Below are positions 34,076-41,295 of a stretch of DNA of 41,634 bases, one piece after another (position 1 is the stretch's first letter; each line of letters begins with the position of its first letter). The stretch spans positions 1-41,634 of the forward strand of contig FR901054.1 of the NCBI GenBank assembly GCA_000438295.1, read 5' to 3'. Position numbers and translations under genes: made by a program. Under the pieces are notes generated by a model, which was given only the letters and a program-made list of their open reading frames with translations, was not told where the DNA came from and ran no database searches. This DNA comes from Clostridium sp. CAG:451. Its GTDB lineage: Bacteria; Bacillota_I; Bacilli_A; RF39; UBA660.

Positions 34076-34504
34076 TTAGTTTACCACTGCCTCTTTTATA
34101 TTATTTAGATTATTACGTAATTTATTGCTTTTAGCAAGTATCATAATTATCATTATTAGTTCGTCTAATAACTCATCACTTATGTGACCTAAAACATAAT
34201 AATCTATTTTTGATTTATCAAAATAAATAAGTTGATCAGCTTTAACAAAACCACTTTTCTTATTAATATTTTTATTTGAAATAATATCATCACTAATAAT
34301 TTCAATATTTTCCATAAATCTTAATTTTCTATTTCTTTGTTCTTCATTTTTAAAGCTGGACATTACATTAGTAACTAAATCATAACCTAAGCCTTCAATA
34401 AAGTCTGGTTTATCATTTACTACAATAAATGAGTGTTTGCCTATTACCATACCGTCTTCTCCAATATAGTTATTTACAACAATAATATCTCCTAATTTAC
34501 ACAT
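34076..34504 (-). CDS. MazF/PemK-like protein (possible toxin)
   Basis: 142 residues. The first part has the feel of the PemK/MazF barrel: LGDIIVVNNYIGEDG, then KHSFIVVNDKPDFIEGLGYD and VTNVMSSF, followed by KADQLIYFDKSKI and a C-terminal helix. MazF proteins are ribosome-independent or mRNA-cutting RNases neutralised by an antitoxin; whether this protein cuts RNA is not known. AAGGAGG precedes the ATG, a dyad lies in the leader and a TTGACA promoter further upstream. No classical antitoxin gene precedes it; a small basic gene follows. The family assignment is tentative. Confidence 0.45.
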   Translation of the reverse strand: MCKLGDIIVVNNYIGEDGMVIGKHSFIVVNDKPDFIEGLGYDLVTNVMSSFKNEEQRNRKLRFMENIEIISDDIISNKNINKKSGFVKADQLIYFDKSKIDYYVLGHISDELLDELIMIIMILAKSNKLRNNLNNIKEAVVN

Positions 34505-34540
34505 GTTTAATATTCCTCCTTTTATATAATTATTTGTTTA

Positions 34541-34562
34541 TTTAAACATCAACGATGTTAAA
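34541..34562 (-). promoter_or_regulatory. Dyad in the leader of the MazF-like gene, possible operator
   Basis: TTTAAACATC and GATGTTAAA flank AAC/A bases in a near-perfect palindrome located between the -10 box and the ribosome binding site. It could bind a repressor or form an mRNA hairpin. Confidence 0.4.
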
Positions 34563-34581
34563 TGAATTGTTGTTTTAATAT

Positions 34582-34608
34582 AGTATAGTATGTTCTAGAA
34601 AATGTCAA
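34582..34608 (-). promoter_or_regulatory. Sigma-A promoter of the MazF-like gene
   Basis: On the minus strand TTGACA (34608-34603), then TATACT (34587-34582) at 15 bp or TACTAT at 17 bp. Confidence 0.55.
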
Positions 34609-34633
34609 TTTCTTTTACCATAAAATATATAGT

Positions 34634-34663
34634 AAAAGACTAGTCTTGGTAGGCTAGTCTTTA
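34634..34663 (-). terminator. Terminator of cotJB-cotJC
   Basis: AAAGACTAG (minus strand 34662-34654) pairs with CTAGTCTTT (34643-34635), followed by T. The stem starts in the cotJC stop codon. Confidence 0.75.
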
Positions 34664-35218
34664 TCTATATTTTTCTTGATATTCATCAAATAAAGCTTTA
34701 AATAAATTATAGTGAACGACTTCTCTTTGTCTTAAGAATAATAGTGGTCCAATGACATCTGGATCATTTGTTAAATCAATTAAGTTCTCATAAACTGCTC
34801 TTGCTTTTTGTTCAGCAGCCATGTCTTCTGCTAGATCTGCTAATGGGTCACCAGTTGTAGCAAAGTAATCTACTGTAAACGGTACGCCATCAGCATTGGT
34901 AGGGTATAAGGCTCTTTTGTGTCCGGCATAATGAGAATCAAGCCCAGCTGCTTTTAACTCCTCAATAGTAGCATCTTTTAATAATTGATAAATCATAGTA
35001 GAAATCATTTCAATATGAGCAAGTTCTTCGCTACCAATATCAGTTAGTAGAGCTTGTCCTTTATTATCAGGCATAGTGTATCTTTGATTTAGATATCTTA
35101 AAGCAGCACTTAACTCGCCATTACTACCACCATATTGTTCGACTAATAGTTTGGCCATATTTAAATCTTTTCTTTTTATATTAATTGGATATTGTAATTT
35201 CTTTTGATACTTCCACAT
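34661..35218 (-). CDS. cotJC: Spore coat protein CotJC (manganese-catalase family)
   Basis: 185 residues. The four-helix manganese catalase layout shows with ligand-type residues in GELSAALRYL (about 34), IGSEELAHIEM (about 62-72), DMAAEQKARAVYENL and QREVVHYNLF. B. subtilis CotJC is an inner-coat component. The protein may remove peroxide. Its ATG immediately follows the cotJB stop, with GGAGGT inside the end of cotJB, so the two are translationally coupled. Confidence 0.9.
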   Translation of the reverse strand: MWKYQKKLQYPINIKRKDLNMAKLLVEQYGGSNGELSAALRYLNQRYTMPDNKGQALLTDIGSEELAHIEMISTMIYQLLKDATIEELKAAGLDSHYAGHKRALYPTNADGVPFTVDYFATTGDPLADLAEDMAAEQKARAVYENLIDLTNDPDVIGPLLFLRQREVVHYNLFKALFDEYQEKYR

Positions 35219-35656
35219 TTACATACCTCCTTCATTCCATGGAAAGTTTTCCATTTCCCATTTAAAGGGACTATCTTTTAAAGCCTCACTAGAGATATTA
35301 ATAACACCATATCTAGCTTCATATTCATTTAAAAGATTATTAGCTTCCTTTCGATACTGATTAAATATCTCTAACATATTCCCATCCTGTGGATTAAGAT
35401 CTAAATATAAATTTAAATCATGAGCGGCAAACTCCTGTTCACTTAGTCTTAAGAATAAGTCATCTTGTTCACTAGTAGGCGTTAGTACTTGTGGAGTATA
35501 ATTCTTATAAGGTATATAACTATCCTTAAACATATTTCCTAAAGTAAATCCTTCACTACTAGAGTAAAGATTATTATCATCACTAACTTGTCTTAAATAG
35601 TTAGAACTATTTCTTTGATAATTAAAGTTAGGACGATATTGATATTGTTGATTCAT
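35219..35656 (-). CDS. cotJB: Spore coat protein CotJB with an N-terminal extension
   Basis: 145 residues versus about 87 for B. subtilis CotJB. Residues about 65-145 match CotJB (LSEQEFAAHDLNLYLDLNPQ, LLNEYEARYGV, FKWEMENFPWNEGG). The first ~65 residues are Asn/Tyr/Gln-rich and contain SYIPYKNYTPQ, which faintly resembles the YVPWQ motif of CotJA; no separate cotJA gene precedes it. AAAGGGG lies before the ATG. It forms a two-gene unit with cotJC. A CotJA-CotJB fusion is possible but not shown. Confidence 0.82.
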   Translation of the reverse strand: MNQQYQYRPNFNYQRNSSNYLRQVSDDNNLYSSSEGFTLGNMFKDSYIPYKNYTPQVLTPTSEQDDLFLRLSEQEFAAHDLNLYLDLNPQDGNMLEIFNQYRKEANNLLNEYEARYGVINISSEALKDSPFKWEMENFPWNEGGM

Positions 35657-35687
35657 AAATTTTCCCCTTTCCTTAGTAATTTATTCC

Positions 35688-35720
35688 AAAAAAAAATAGG
35701 CGTATAGTCAAATACCTATT
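35688..35720 (-). terminator. Terminator of the M23 peptidase gene
   Basis: AATAGG (minus strand 35720-35715) pairs with CCTATT (35700-35695), 14-nt loop, then T7 or more. The stem starts in the stop codon. Confidence 0.75.
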
Positions 35721-36360
35721 AATATAAACTGAAAGGGTTTAAACTTCTTCCTTTATAAGGATATGCATTCCAAAGTGAAAAATGTAAATGTACTCCAGTA
35801 GCAAGACCACTTCTTCCCATACCAGCGATTACTTGGCCTTTACTAACTCTTTGACCAACAGAAACATTAACACTAGCAAGATGAGCATACATTGTATAAT
35901 AACCATTATCATGCCTAATTACTATATAAAGACCATTATCCCATTTTCTTGATACAGTAACAACTTGACCATCATTAACAGCAAAGATACTAGAGTTATA
36001 AGGGCATCCTGCTATATCAATACCATCATGTGCTGTTCCTCGATAGCCTTGACTTATATAATAGCCACTAACGGTTGGGAAAGCATAACCGGTCCCAGTA
36101 TTTACAGATACATAAGTGGGAGTATTATTAGTAGTGGTTGTTTGTGCAGTAGTGTTGTTATTTACTACTTCTACATTATTAGTATTAGAAAAAGGACTAT
36201 TAATAATTTCTTCACTTTCAAAAAACTTTTCATCATTAGCATTGTAAAATGTTAAAAGATCAGGATTTTTATATGCTACATAAATAATCATCGTTGCTAA
36301 AATAGAAACTGTTGTTAAATAAGTTATATATACCTTTAATTTCTTTAAAACTCTTATCAC
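35719..36360 (-). CDS. M23-family peptidoglycan endopeptidase, membrane anchored
   Basis: 213 residues from GTG 36360. One membrane helix (about 10-29), a Thr/Asn-rich linker (about 40-90), then the LytM/M23 domain with HDGID (111-115) and HLHFS (191-195) for the zinc ligands and MYAHLASVNV in between. It would cut cross-bridge or stem peptides outside the membrane, or regulate amidases if inactive. Longer starts at 36375 and 36465 are rejected: the perfect promoter at 36389-36417 lies inside that stretch, and GGGAGTGG stands five bases before GTG 36360. The cell-wall role fits the divergent membrane/metallopeptidase pair. Confidence 0.88.
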   Translation of the reverse strand: MIRVLKKLKVYITYLTTVSILATMIIYVAYKNPDLLTFYNANDEKFFESEEIINSPFSNTNNVEVVNNNTTAQTTTTNNTPTYVSVNTGTGYAFPTVSGYYISQGYRGTAHDGIDIAGCPYNSSIFAVNDGQVVTVSRKWDNGLYIVIRHDNGYYTMYAHLASVNVSVGQRVSKGQVIAGMGRSGLATGVHLHFSLWNAYPYKGRSLNPFSLY

Positions 36361-36388
36361 CAAAACCACTCCCATCGATAAGAGGTAT

Positions 36389-36417
36389 ATTATAACATTA
36401 ACTTTTCCATTTGTCAA
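36389..36417 (-). promoter_or_regulatory. Perfect-consensus promoter of the M23 gene
   Basis: On the minus strand TTGACA (36417-36412), 17-bp spacer, TGtTATAAT ending at 36389. It excludes start codons upstream and shares its -35 bases with the opposite promoter. Confidence 0.88.
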
Positions 36418-36439
36418 AAGAAATAGATAGTGATAAAAT
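36411..36439 (+). promoter_or_regulatory. Divergent promoter of the membrane protein-metallopeptidase pair
   Basis: TTGTCA (36411-36416), 17-bp spacer, TGaTAAAAT ending at 36439. AGGAGAG follows before ATG 36464. Confidence 0.65.
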
Positions 36440-36463
36440 TGATATAGATAGGAGAGTGTTTCC

Positions 36464-37378
36464 ATGAAAATATTTCCGTATAATGATGTAAAAGCTAAAA
36501 AATATGGTAATAGCTATGAACCATTAAAAGATTCAGTAATAATAATTATTGTTGGAGTACTATTATTAACTTTCAGTAGTATAATTTCATTTAAATATAA
36601 TTTATTAATACTAACTATTATTACATTAGTAATACTTATAGTAGGAGTTATCTTAGCTACTATTAGTTTTACTAGTAAAAGGAACATAGATTTATCAGCT
36701 TTAGTAATTGATGATGATAAGTTATTAATAATTAAAGTAAATCCTTTAGCCAAGAAAAAAGATTTAGATAACTTAAAAGATAAATATATGAAAAAGACAA
36801 GAAAGAGTATAAACAAATTAATGCAAGATGATAAGTTTATTACTTACTTAATAGATAATATTGATAATATAGATGAATTTGAAATTGTAAGAGTTTTAAA
36901 TATTTATAGTAAAGAAATTAGGGATAAAAAGATAACTCTTACTTGTGATTTATATGACTTAAAAAATAAGATAATTAAATATAGTAGAAAAGTAACTATA
37001 TTAAATGCTTATAGTAGACAAACTGAAGTATATAAATTTATTAAGAATTATAAAAACCAAGATAAATATAATATGGATATAAATAAAGTAAATAAAAAAA
37101 GATATGATGATTTATTTGTTAAAAATATTAAGAATTTAGAATTTTGGTTACTATGTTCCTTAGTATTTACTTTTTTAATCATTATTTTTAAATTAACTAT
37201 TCCCTTTATTTGTACTATTCCTTTTTATGCCGAGATAATGACATTTGCCCTTACTCTTTCTTGTTATGACCCAGCAAATGATACTAACTATGTAGGTAGT
37301 AGTAAACCACAAAATTATATAAAAATAGCTATTGCAAGTTTTATAGTTAGTTTACTAGTTTGCTTTGTTTGGAGGTAA
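36464..37378 (+). CDS. Membrane protein of unknown function paired with a metallopeptidase
   Basis: 304 residues. Two hydrophobic helices near the N-terminus (about 24-44 and 46-68), a Lys-rich soluble middle (about 70-225) with long helices, and hydrophobic C-terminal stretches (about 226-245, 250-265 and 284-302). I do not recognise the family. It is cotranscribed with the HEFGH protein; the ribosome binding site GGAGGT of that gene overlaps the end of this one. The divergent M23 gene shares its promoter region, suggesting a joint role at the envelope. Confidence 0.65.
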   Translation: MKIFPYNDVKAKKYGNSYEPLKDSVIIIIVGVLLLTFSSIISFKYNLLILTIITLVILIVGVILATISFTSKRNIDLSALVIDDDKLLIIKVNPLAKKKDLDNLKDKYMKKTRKSINKLMQDDKFITYLIDNIDNIDEFEIVRVLNIYSKEIRDKKITLTCDLYDLKNKIIKYSRKVTILNAYSRQTEVYKFIKNYKNQDKYNMDINKVNKKRYDDLFVKNIKNLEFWLLCSLVFTFLIIIFKLTIPFICTIPFYAEIMTFALTLSCYDPANDTNYVGSSKPQNYIKIAIASFIVSLLVCFVWR

Positions 37379-37382
37379 AAGT

Positions 37383-38327
37383 ATGAATGATAAACAAGTA
37401 GAAAATTTATTTGTTACAATGATAGATGACTCTTATCTACATGATAAATTAACTCTAAATGATGTTTCTTCTTTAACTTTAGAAAAAGCCTATATTACTC
37501 CAGCTTATTATTCATCAACAAAGAAAATAGTAATGACTGAAGAGATGATGTACCCAATTTATCTTGCTCATGAATTTGGTCATTACTTATTTGATTATTT
37601 AGATGATGATGATTTAGAAAGAGCTAGTACTTATGTTAGTAAAGCTCAAGATAATTTTACTACTAGTTATATTAGTGATACTATAATAGATGATAATTAT
37701 CGTTTTATAAATAAAAGAATGGCTGAATTGCTAAAGGAACAAGATGAGAAAATTAGAGCAACTATTTCTTCTTTATATCAAGATGGTAATATAGAAGAAT
37801 TAGCTTCTTATGTGCGTAAGACCATTATTCATGACTATAATATTAAAAGTGTAGATACTGAAACATTAGATAAGATAGATCAAAGTGTTATAGCTATCTT
37901 AAATAATAATGGTGAAAAGCAAGTTAAGAATTATATATATGTAAATTATGGTAAGAAATTAGCAACAACAAAAGCTCAGGTATTATTAGATAAAGAGGAA
38001 CCTAAAGGATTATCGATGATGTTTGATTTATTTTCTTCATTAAATGATGGTAAGTACTATAATCTTCCATTTACACATGATGCTAGCTATTATCAGAAAA
38101 ATGATACTTTAGCTTTTAATGAACAATTTGCTAATTATACGGCTTTAAAATTAACTAATTGTCAAGAAAACTTAGATAATGTTAGAAAAGTATTAGGAGA
38201 TGAGTATACTAGTTTCATGGATAGTTTATTAACCAAAAGCCTTACTAAGTTAGGTGTAAAACAAGATATGGCAGATATAGATTCGTCGAGATATACTAGT
38301 AATAGCAAAGCCAATAATTGTTTGTAA
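37383..38327 (+). CDS. HEFGH-motif zinc metallopeptidase-like protein
   Basis: 314 residues, no signal peptide. HEFGH at 63-67 within IYLAHEFGHYLFDYLDDD is the HExxH zinc site; a possible third ligand is the Glu in FNEQFANY, about 190 residues on. No known peptidase family is evident. ATG 37383 is used as GGAGGT lies six bases upstream; the TTG at 37365 is within the previous gene. It is translated right behind the membrane protein, so it may act on or through it from the cytoplasmic side. Confidence 0.65.
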   Translation: MNDKQVENLFVTMIDDSYLHDKLTLNDVSSLTLEKAYITPAYYSSTKKIVMTEEMMYPIYLAHEFGHYLFDYLDDDDLERASTYVSKAQDNFTTSYISDTIIDDNYRFINKRMAELLKEQDEKIRATISSLYQDGNIEELASYVRKTIIHDYNIKSVDTETLDKIDQSVIAILNNNGEKQVKNYIYVNYGKKLATTKAQVLLDKEEPKGLSMMFDLFSSLNDGKYYNLPFTHDASYYQKNDTLAFNEQFANYTALKLTNCQENLDNVRKVLGDEYTSFMDSLLTKSLTKLGVKQDMADIDSSRYTSNSKANNCL

Positions 38328-38341
38328 ACATTGCATATTAA

Positions 38342-38386
38342 AGTAATGAACTATTATATGTGATTATAGTATTCATTGCTGTTTTT
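38342..38386 (+). terminator. Terminator after the metallopeptidase-like gene
   Basis: AGTAATGAA (38342-38350) pairs with TTCATTGCT (38372-38380) with one G-T pair, then GTTTTT. The large loop can form further pairs. Confidence 0.6.
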
Positions 38387-38449
38387 ATCTTGATATAAAA
38401 TCTTTCGTTGCTTTTTTGTCTATTCCAATAATTCCATAAAATCAAGTGA

Positions 38450-38478
38450 TTGCTAAAAAAATAAAAACATGGTAAAAT
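38450..38478 (+). promoter_or_regulatory. Promoter of the rnc operon
   Basis: TTGCTA (38450-38455), 17-bp spacer, TGgTAAAAT ending at 38478, then GAAGGGA before ATG 38501. Confidence 0.6.
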
Positions 38479-38500
38479 ACGTACGAAGGGAGCTTTTTTT

Positions 38501-39169
38501 ATGGAAGAATTGTTTGAACAATTAAAGATAAGTCCTAAGAATTTAACTCTTTATAATACAGCTTTTTCTCATTCGTCATATGCCAATGAACATAAAGCTA
38601 AAAAAGATTATGAAAGATTAGAGTTTCTTGGAGATGCCATAGTAGATTTAGTAGTTGCTGATTATTTATATCGATATGAGAGGGAAACTGAAGGAGAAAT
38701 GACTAAAGTAAGAGCTAGTTATGTTTGTGAAAATGCTCTTTATAGATACTCTATGGATATGGGTTTTAATAAATATATAAAAGTAGGACATGGAGAAGAA
38801 TCTAGTGGTGGTAAATATAAAAAAGCAATTGTTGCTGATATATTTGAAGCCTTAATGGGAGCTATCTATTTAGATCTTGGTTATGAAACTGTAAGAAGAG
38901 TAGCTTTAGATATAATAGTACCATATATTCAAAATCCAGATGTTATTTTCTTTGAAGACTATAAGTCAGCTTTACAACAAGCTGTACAAACTACTAAACA
39001 AAGTGTTGTTTATGAAGTGGTTAAAGAAGAAGGACCTGCACATGATAAAACATTTACAATAGAGGCTAAAGTAGATGGAATCATTTATGGTAAAGGGGTA
39101 GGAAGTAGTAAGAAGGATGCTGAACAAATAGCAGCAAAAGATGCTTTAGAAAAGTTAGCTAAGAATTGA
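38501..39169 (+). CDS. rnc: Ribonuclease III
   Basis: 222 residues. The signature ERLEFLGDAIVDL (about 40-52) carries the catalytic acidic residues, with the second set in ADIFEALMGAIYLD. A double-stranded RNA-binding domain follows (about 148-222). It processes rRNA precursors and cuts structured mRNAs. In many Firmicutes rnc precedes smc; here an unknown gene and an RNase J gene follow instead, making an RNase-rich operon. The TGA overlaps the TTG start of the next gene. Confidence 0.95.
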   Translation: MEELFEQLKISPKNLTLYNTAFSHSSYANEHKAKKDYERLEFLGDAIVDLVVADYLYRYERETEGEMTKVRASYVCENALYRYSMDMGFNKYIKVGHGEESSGGKYKKAIVADIFEALMGAIYLDLGYETVRRVALDIIVPYIQNPDVIFFEDYKSALQQAVQTTKQSVVYEVVKEEGPAHDKTFTIEAKVDGIIYGKGVGSSKKDAEQIAAKDALEKLAKN

Positions 39170-39627
39170 AAAGTGAACATATAAAAATCTTTTCTTACTT
39201 AACAAAGTCTTATACCTTACAAAAAGATGAGGTAGAAACTTCACGTGGGATACTAGTAGTAGATTTAGTAAATAACAAAGGAAAATTAGAAGATTTAGAA
39301 ACAGCTGAAGTTGCTAAAAAACTAATCTCTAAATATAATATTAGTCTTTCTATTATTAACTTTTATAGTAGATTATTGGCTAATCTAAAAAATAGTGATA
39401 ATACATCCTTATTAGGAAGTTTATTAATTGATGATATAGCACTAGATAACTATATATTAGAACAAGAAAAGTATCATCATTTACTATATGATTACTTTGA
39501 TACAGTAGATGATACGTCTTTATTTAAAAATAGAGAAAGAGAAAAAGAATTATCAGCAAGTATTGAGATACAAGAAAAGAAATTACAAAAGAAAATAAAA
39601 AAATACAAGGAGGTAAGAAATGAGTAA
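39166..39627 (+). CDS. Unknown protein between rnc and an RNase J gene
   Basis: 153 residues, soluble, with a charged helical C-terminus (about 120-153, KKLQKKIKKYKEVRNE at the end). Start is TTG in a TTGA overlap with the rnc stop, implying translational coupling; no strong ribosome binding site is visible. The 3' end overlaps the RNase J gene by 8 bp and contains its AAGGAGG. No family is recognised. The tight coupling with two RNases suggests a role in RNA metabolism, but this is inference. Confidence 0.6.
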   Translation: MKSEHIKIFSYLTKSYTLQKDEVETSRGILVVDLVNNKGKLEDLETAEVAKKLISKYNISLSIINFYSRLLANLKNSDNTSLLGSLLIDDIALDNYILEQEKYHHLLYDYFDTVDDTSLFKNREREKELSASIEIQEKKLQKKIKKYKEVRNE

Positions 39628-41272
39628 AATTAAAATATTTAGTTTAGGTGGACTAAACGAAAATGGTAAAAATATGTATGTCATAGATGTAGATAAATCA
39701 TTATATATATTTGATGCCGGACTAAAATATGATGTAGAACATAACTTAGGAATTGATTATATTATTCCTAGTTTTGATTACTTAATTAAAAATAAAAAAA
39801 GAATTAAAGGTATTTTCTTAAGCCATGGACATGAAGGAAATATTGGAGCGGTTCCTGATATTATTAGTAAATTAGGAGATGTTCCTATTTATGGAGGAAA
39901 ATTAACTTTAGAGATACTTAGACTTGATCTTGCAGAAGCTGGAGTAAAAAAAGCTAACTTACATGAGATTAAAGCTCATCGAAAATTAAATTTTGGTAAG
40001 GAAAGTATTTTTCCTATTGCTATGACACACTCTATACCAGATGCTTTCTGTTATGTTTTATATACTAAAGATGGAGCAATTGTCTATACAGGAGACTTTA
40101 CTTTTGATCATGCTATTAGATCACTTTATCAAACAGATTTAGGAAAACTAGCTTATGTAGGAAAACAAGGAGTACTTTGCTTACTTGCTGAATCACTTTA
40201 TGCCGAAAGACCTGGTTATACTAGTCCAAATCATAGAGTACAAGACTTCATAAGAACTATTCTTACTAAAAACGAAAATAGAATAATAGTTACTATTTTT
40301 CCTGCTCACTTCTATCGTATACAAGAATTATTTGATGAAATATCAAAGACTCATCGTAAAATAGTTATTATGGGTAAAAGCTTACAGAGTATGATTAATT
40401 ATGGAATAGAAAATAAATACCTAGAAATAAATCCAAAGATAATAGGAGATTTATCTAATCTAAATGATAAAGATGTAGTAGTATTTATATCAGATGAGAG
40501 AGAAAAACCATTCGCTAATCTAGAAAGAATAATTAAAGGATACGATAAATATATAAAACTAAAAGAATCTGATACTATCTTTATAAGTGAACCTAGTGCT
40601 GAAGGAATGGAAAGGCGTCTTGCTCTTATAATGGATGAAATAGCAATGCTTGGGGTTAATGCTATAAGTTTATCTAGTAAGAAACATTTACTACATCATG
40701 CTTCAAGTGAAGATTTAAAGATGTTATTAAACTTGTTAAAACCTAAATATTTATTCCCAGTTAAAGGTGAATATAGAAATCAATATGCTTTTGCGGAAAT
40801 AGCGGAAGAGATGAATATTCCTAAAGATAATATTTTATTAAAACAAAATGGTGATGTAGTAGCCATTGAAAATGGGAAATTATTAAATACTAAGGAACAT
40901 ATTAATGTAGATGAAATACTAATTGATGGAAAAGATTCTAGTGATATAGGTAACCTAGTATTGAAAGATAGAGAAATGTTAGGAGAAAATGGTATTGTTC
41001 TTATAAGCTGTACATTAGATAAAGAATCAAAAGAAGTAGTAGCAGGACCTAAGGTATTAACAAGAGGTTTTATTTACGTAAAGGAAAATCAAGATATAGT
41101 AGAGCAGATAAAAGAATTATCTAAAGGAGTTATTGAATCTAATATAGAAAAAGGAACTAAAAGAGTAGATTATGCTAAGATAAAATCTGATGTTAGAGAC
41201 AGTCTTGGTAAGTATTTATATCAAGAAATAGGATCTAAACCGATGATAATAACTGTTATTCAAGAAGTGTAG
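39620..41272 (+). CDS. rnjB: RNase J family protein with degenerate metal site (RNase J2-like)
   Basis: 550 residues, the usual size, with metallo-beta-lactamase, beta-CASP and C-terminal domains. The key motif reads SHGHEGNIG (residues 68-76) where active RNase J has HGHEDHIG, so two metal ligands (D and H) are replaced by G and N. Other positions are partly kept: THSIPDAF, TGDFTFD, and HHASSEDLK for SGHGSQEDL; PVHGEY has become PVKGEY. B. subtilis RNase J2 is likewise a weakly active partner of J1, hence the rnjB name, which is an inference. A true J1 would have to be elsewhere. It is the third gene of the rnc operon. Confidence 0.85.
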   Translation: MSKIKIFSLGGLNENGKNMYVIDVDKSLYIFDAGLKYDVEHNLGIDYIIPSFDYLIKNKKRIKGIFLSHGHEGNIGAVPDIISKLGDVPIYGGKLTLEILRLDLAEAGVKKANLHEIKAHRKLNFGKESIFPIAMTHSIPDAFCYVLYTKDGAIVYTGDFTFDHAIRSLYQTDLGKLAYVGKQGVLCLLAESLYAERPGYTSPNHRVQDFIRTILTKNENRIIVTIFPAHFYRIQELFDEISKTHRKIVIMGKSLQSMINYGIENKYLEINPKIIGDLSNLNDKDVVVFISDEREKPFANLERIIKGYDKYIKLKESDTIFISEPSAEGMERRLALIMDEIAMLGVNAISLSSKKHLLHHASSEDLKMLLNLLKPKYLFPVKGEYRNQYAFAEIAEEMNIPKDNILLKQNGDVVAIENGKLLNTKEHINVDEILIDGKDSSDIGNLVLKDREMLGENGIVLISCTLDKESKEVVAGPKVLTRGFIYVKENQDIVEQIKELSKGVIESNIEKGTKRVDYAKIKSDVRDSLGKYLYQEIGSKPMIITVIQEV

Positions 41273-41295
41273 AAATACACTGACGGAGTATAAAT

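Noticed and set aside
36361..36465. N-terminal extension of the M23 peptidase to ATG 36465
   Set aside because: A perfect TTGACA-N17-TATAAT promoter lies inside this stretch, so the transcript starts downstream of that ATG.
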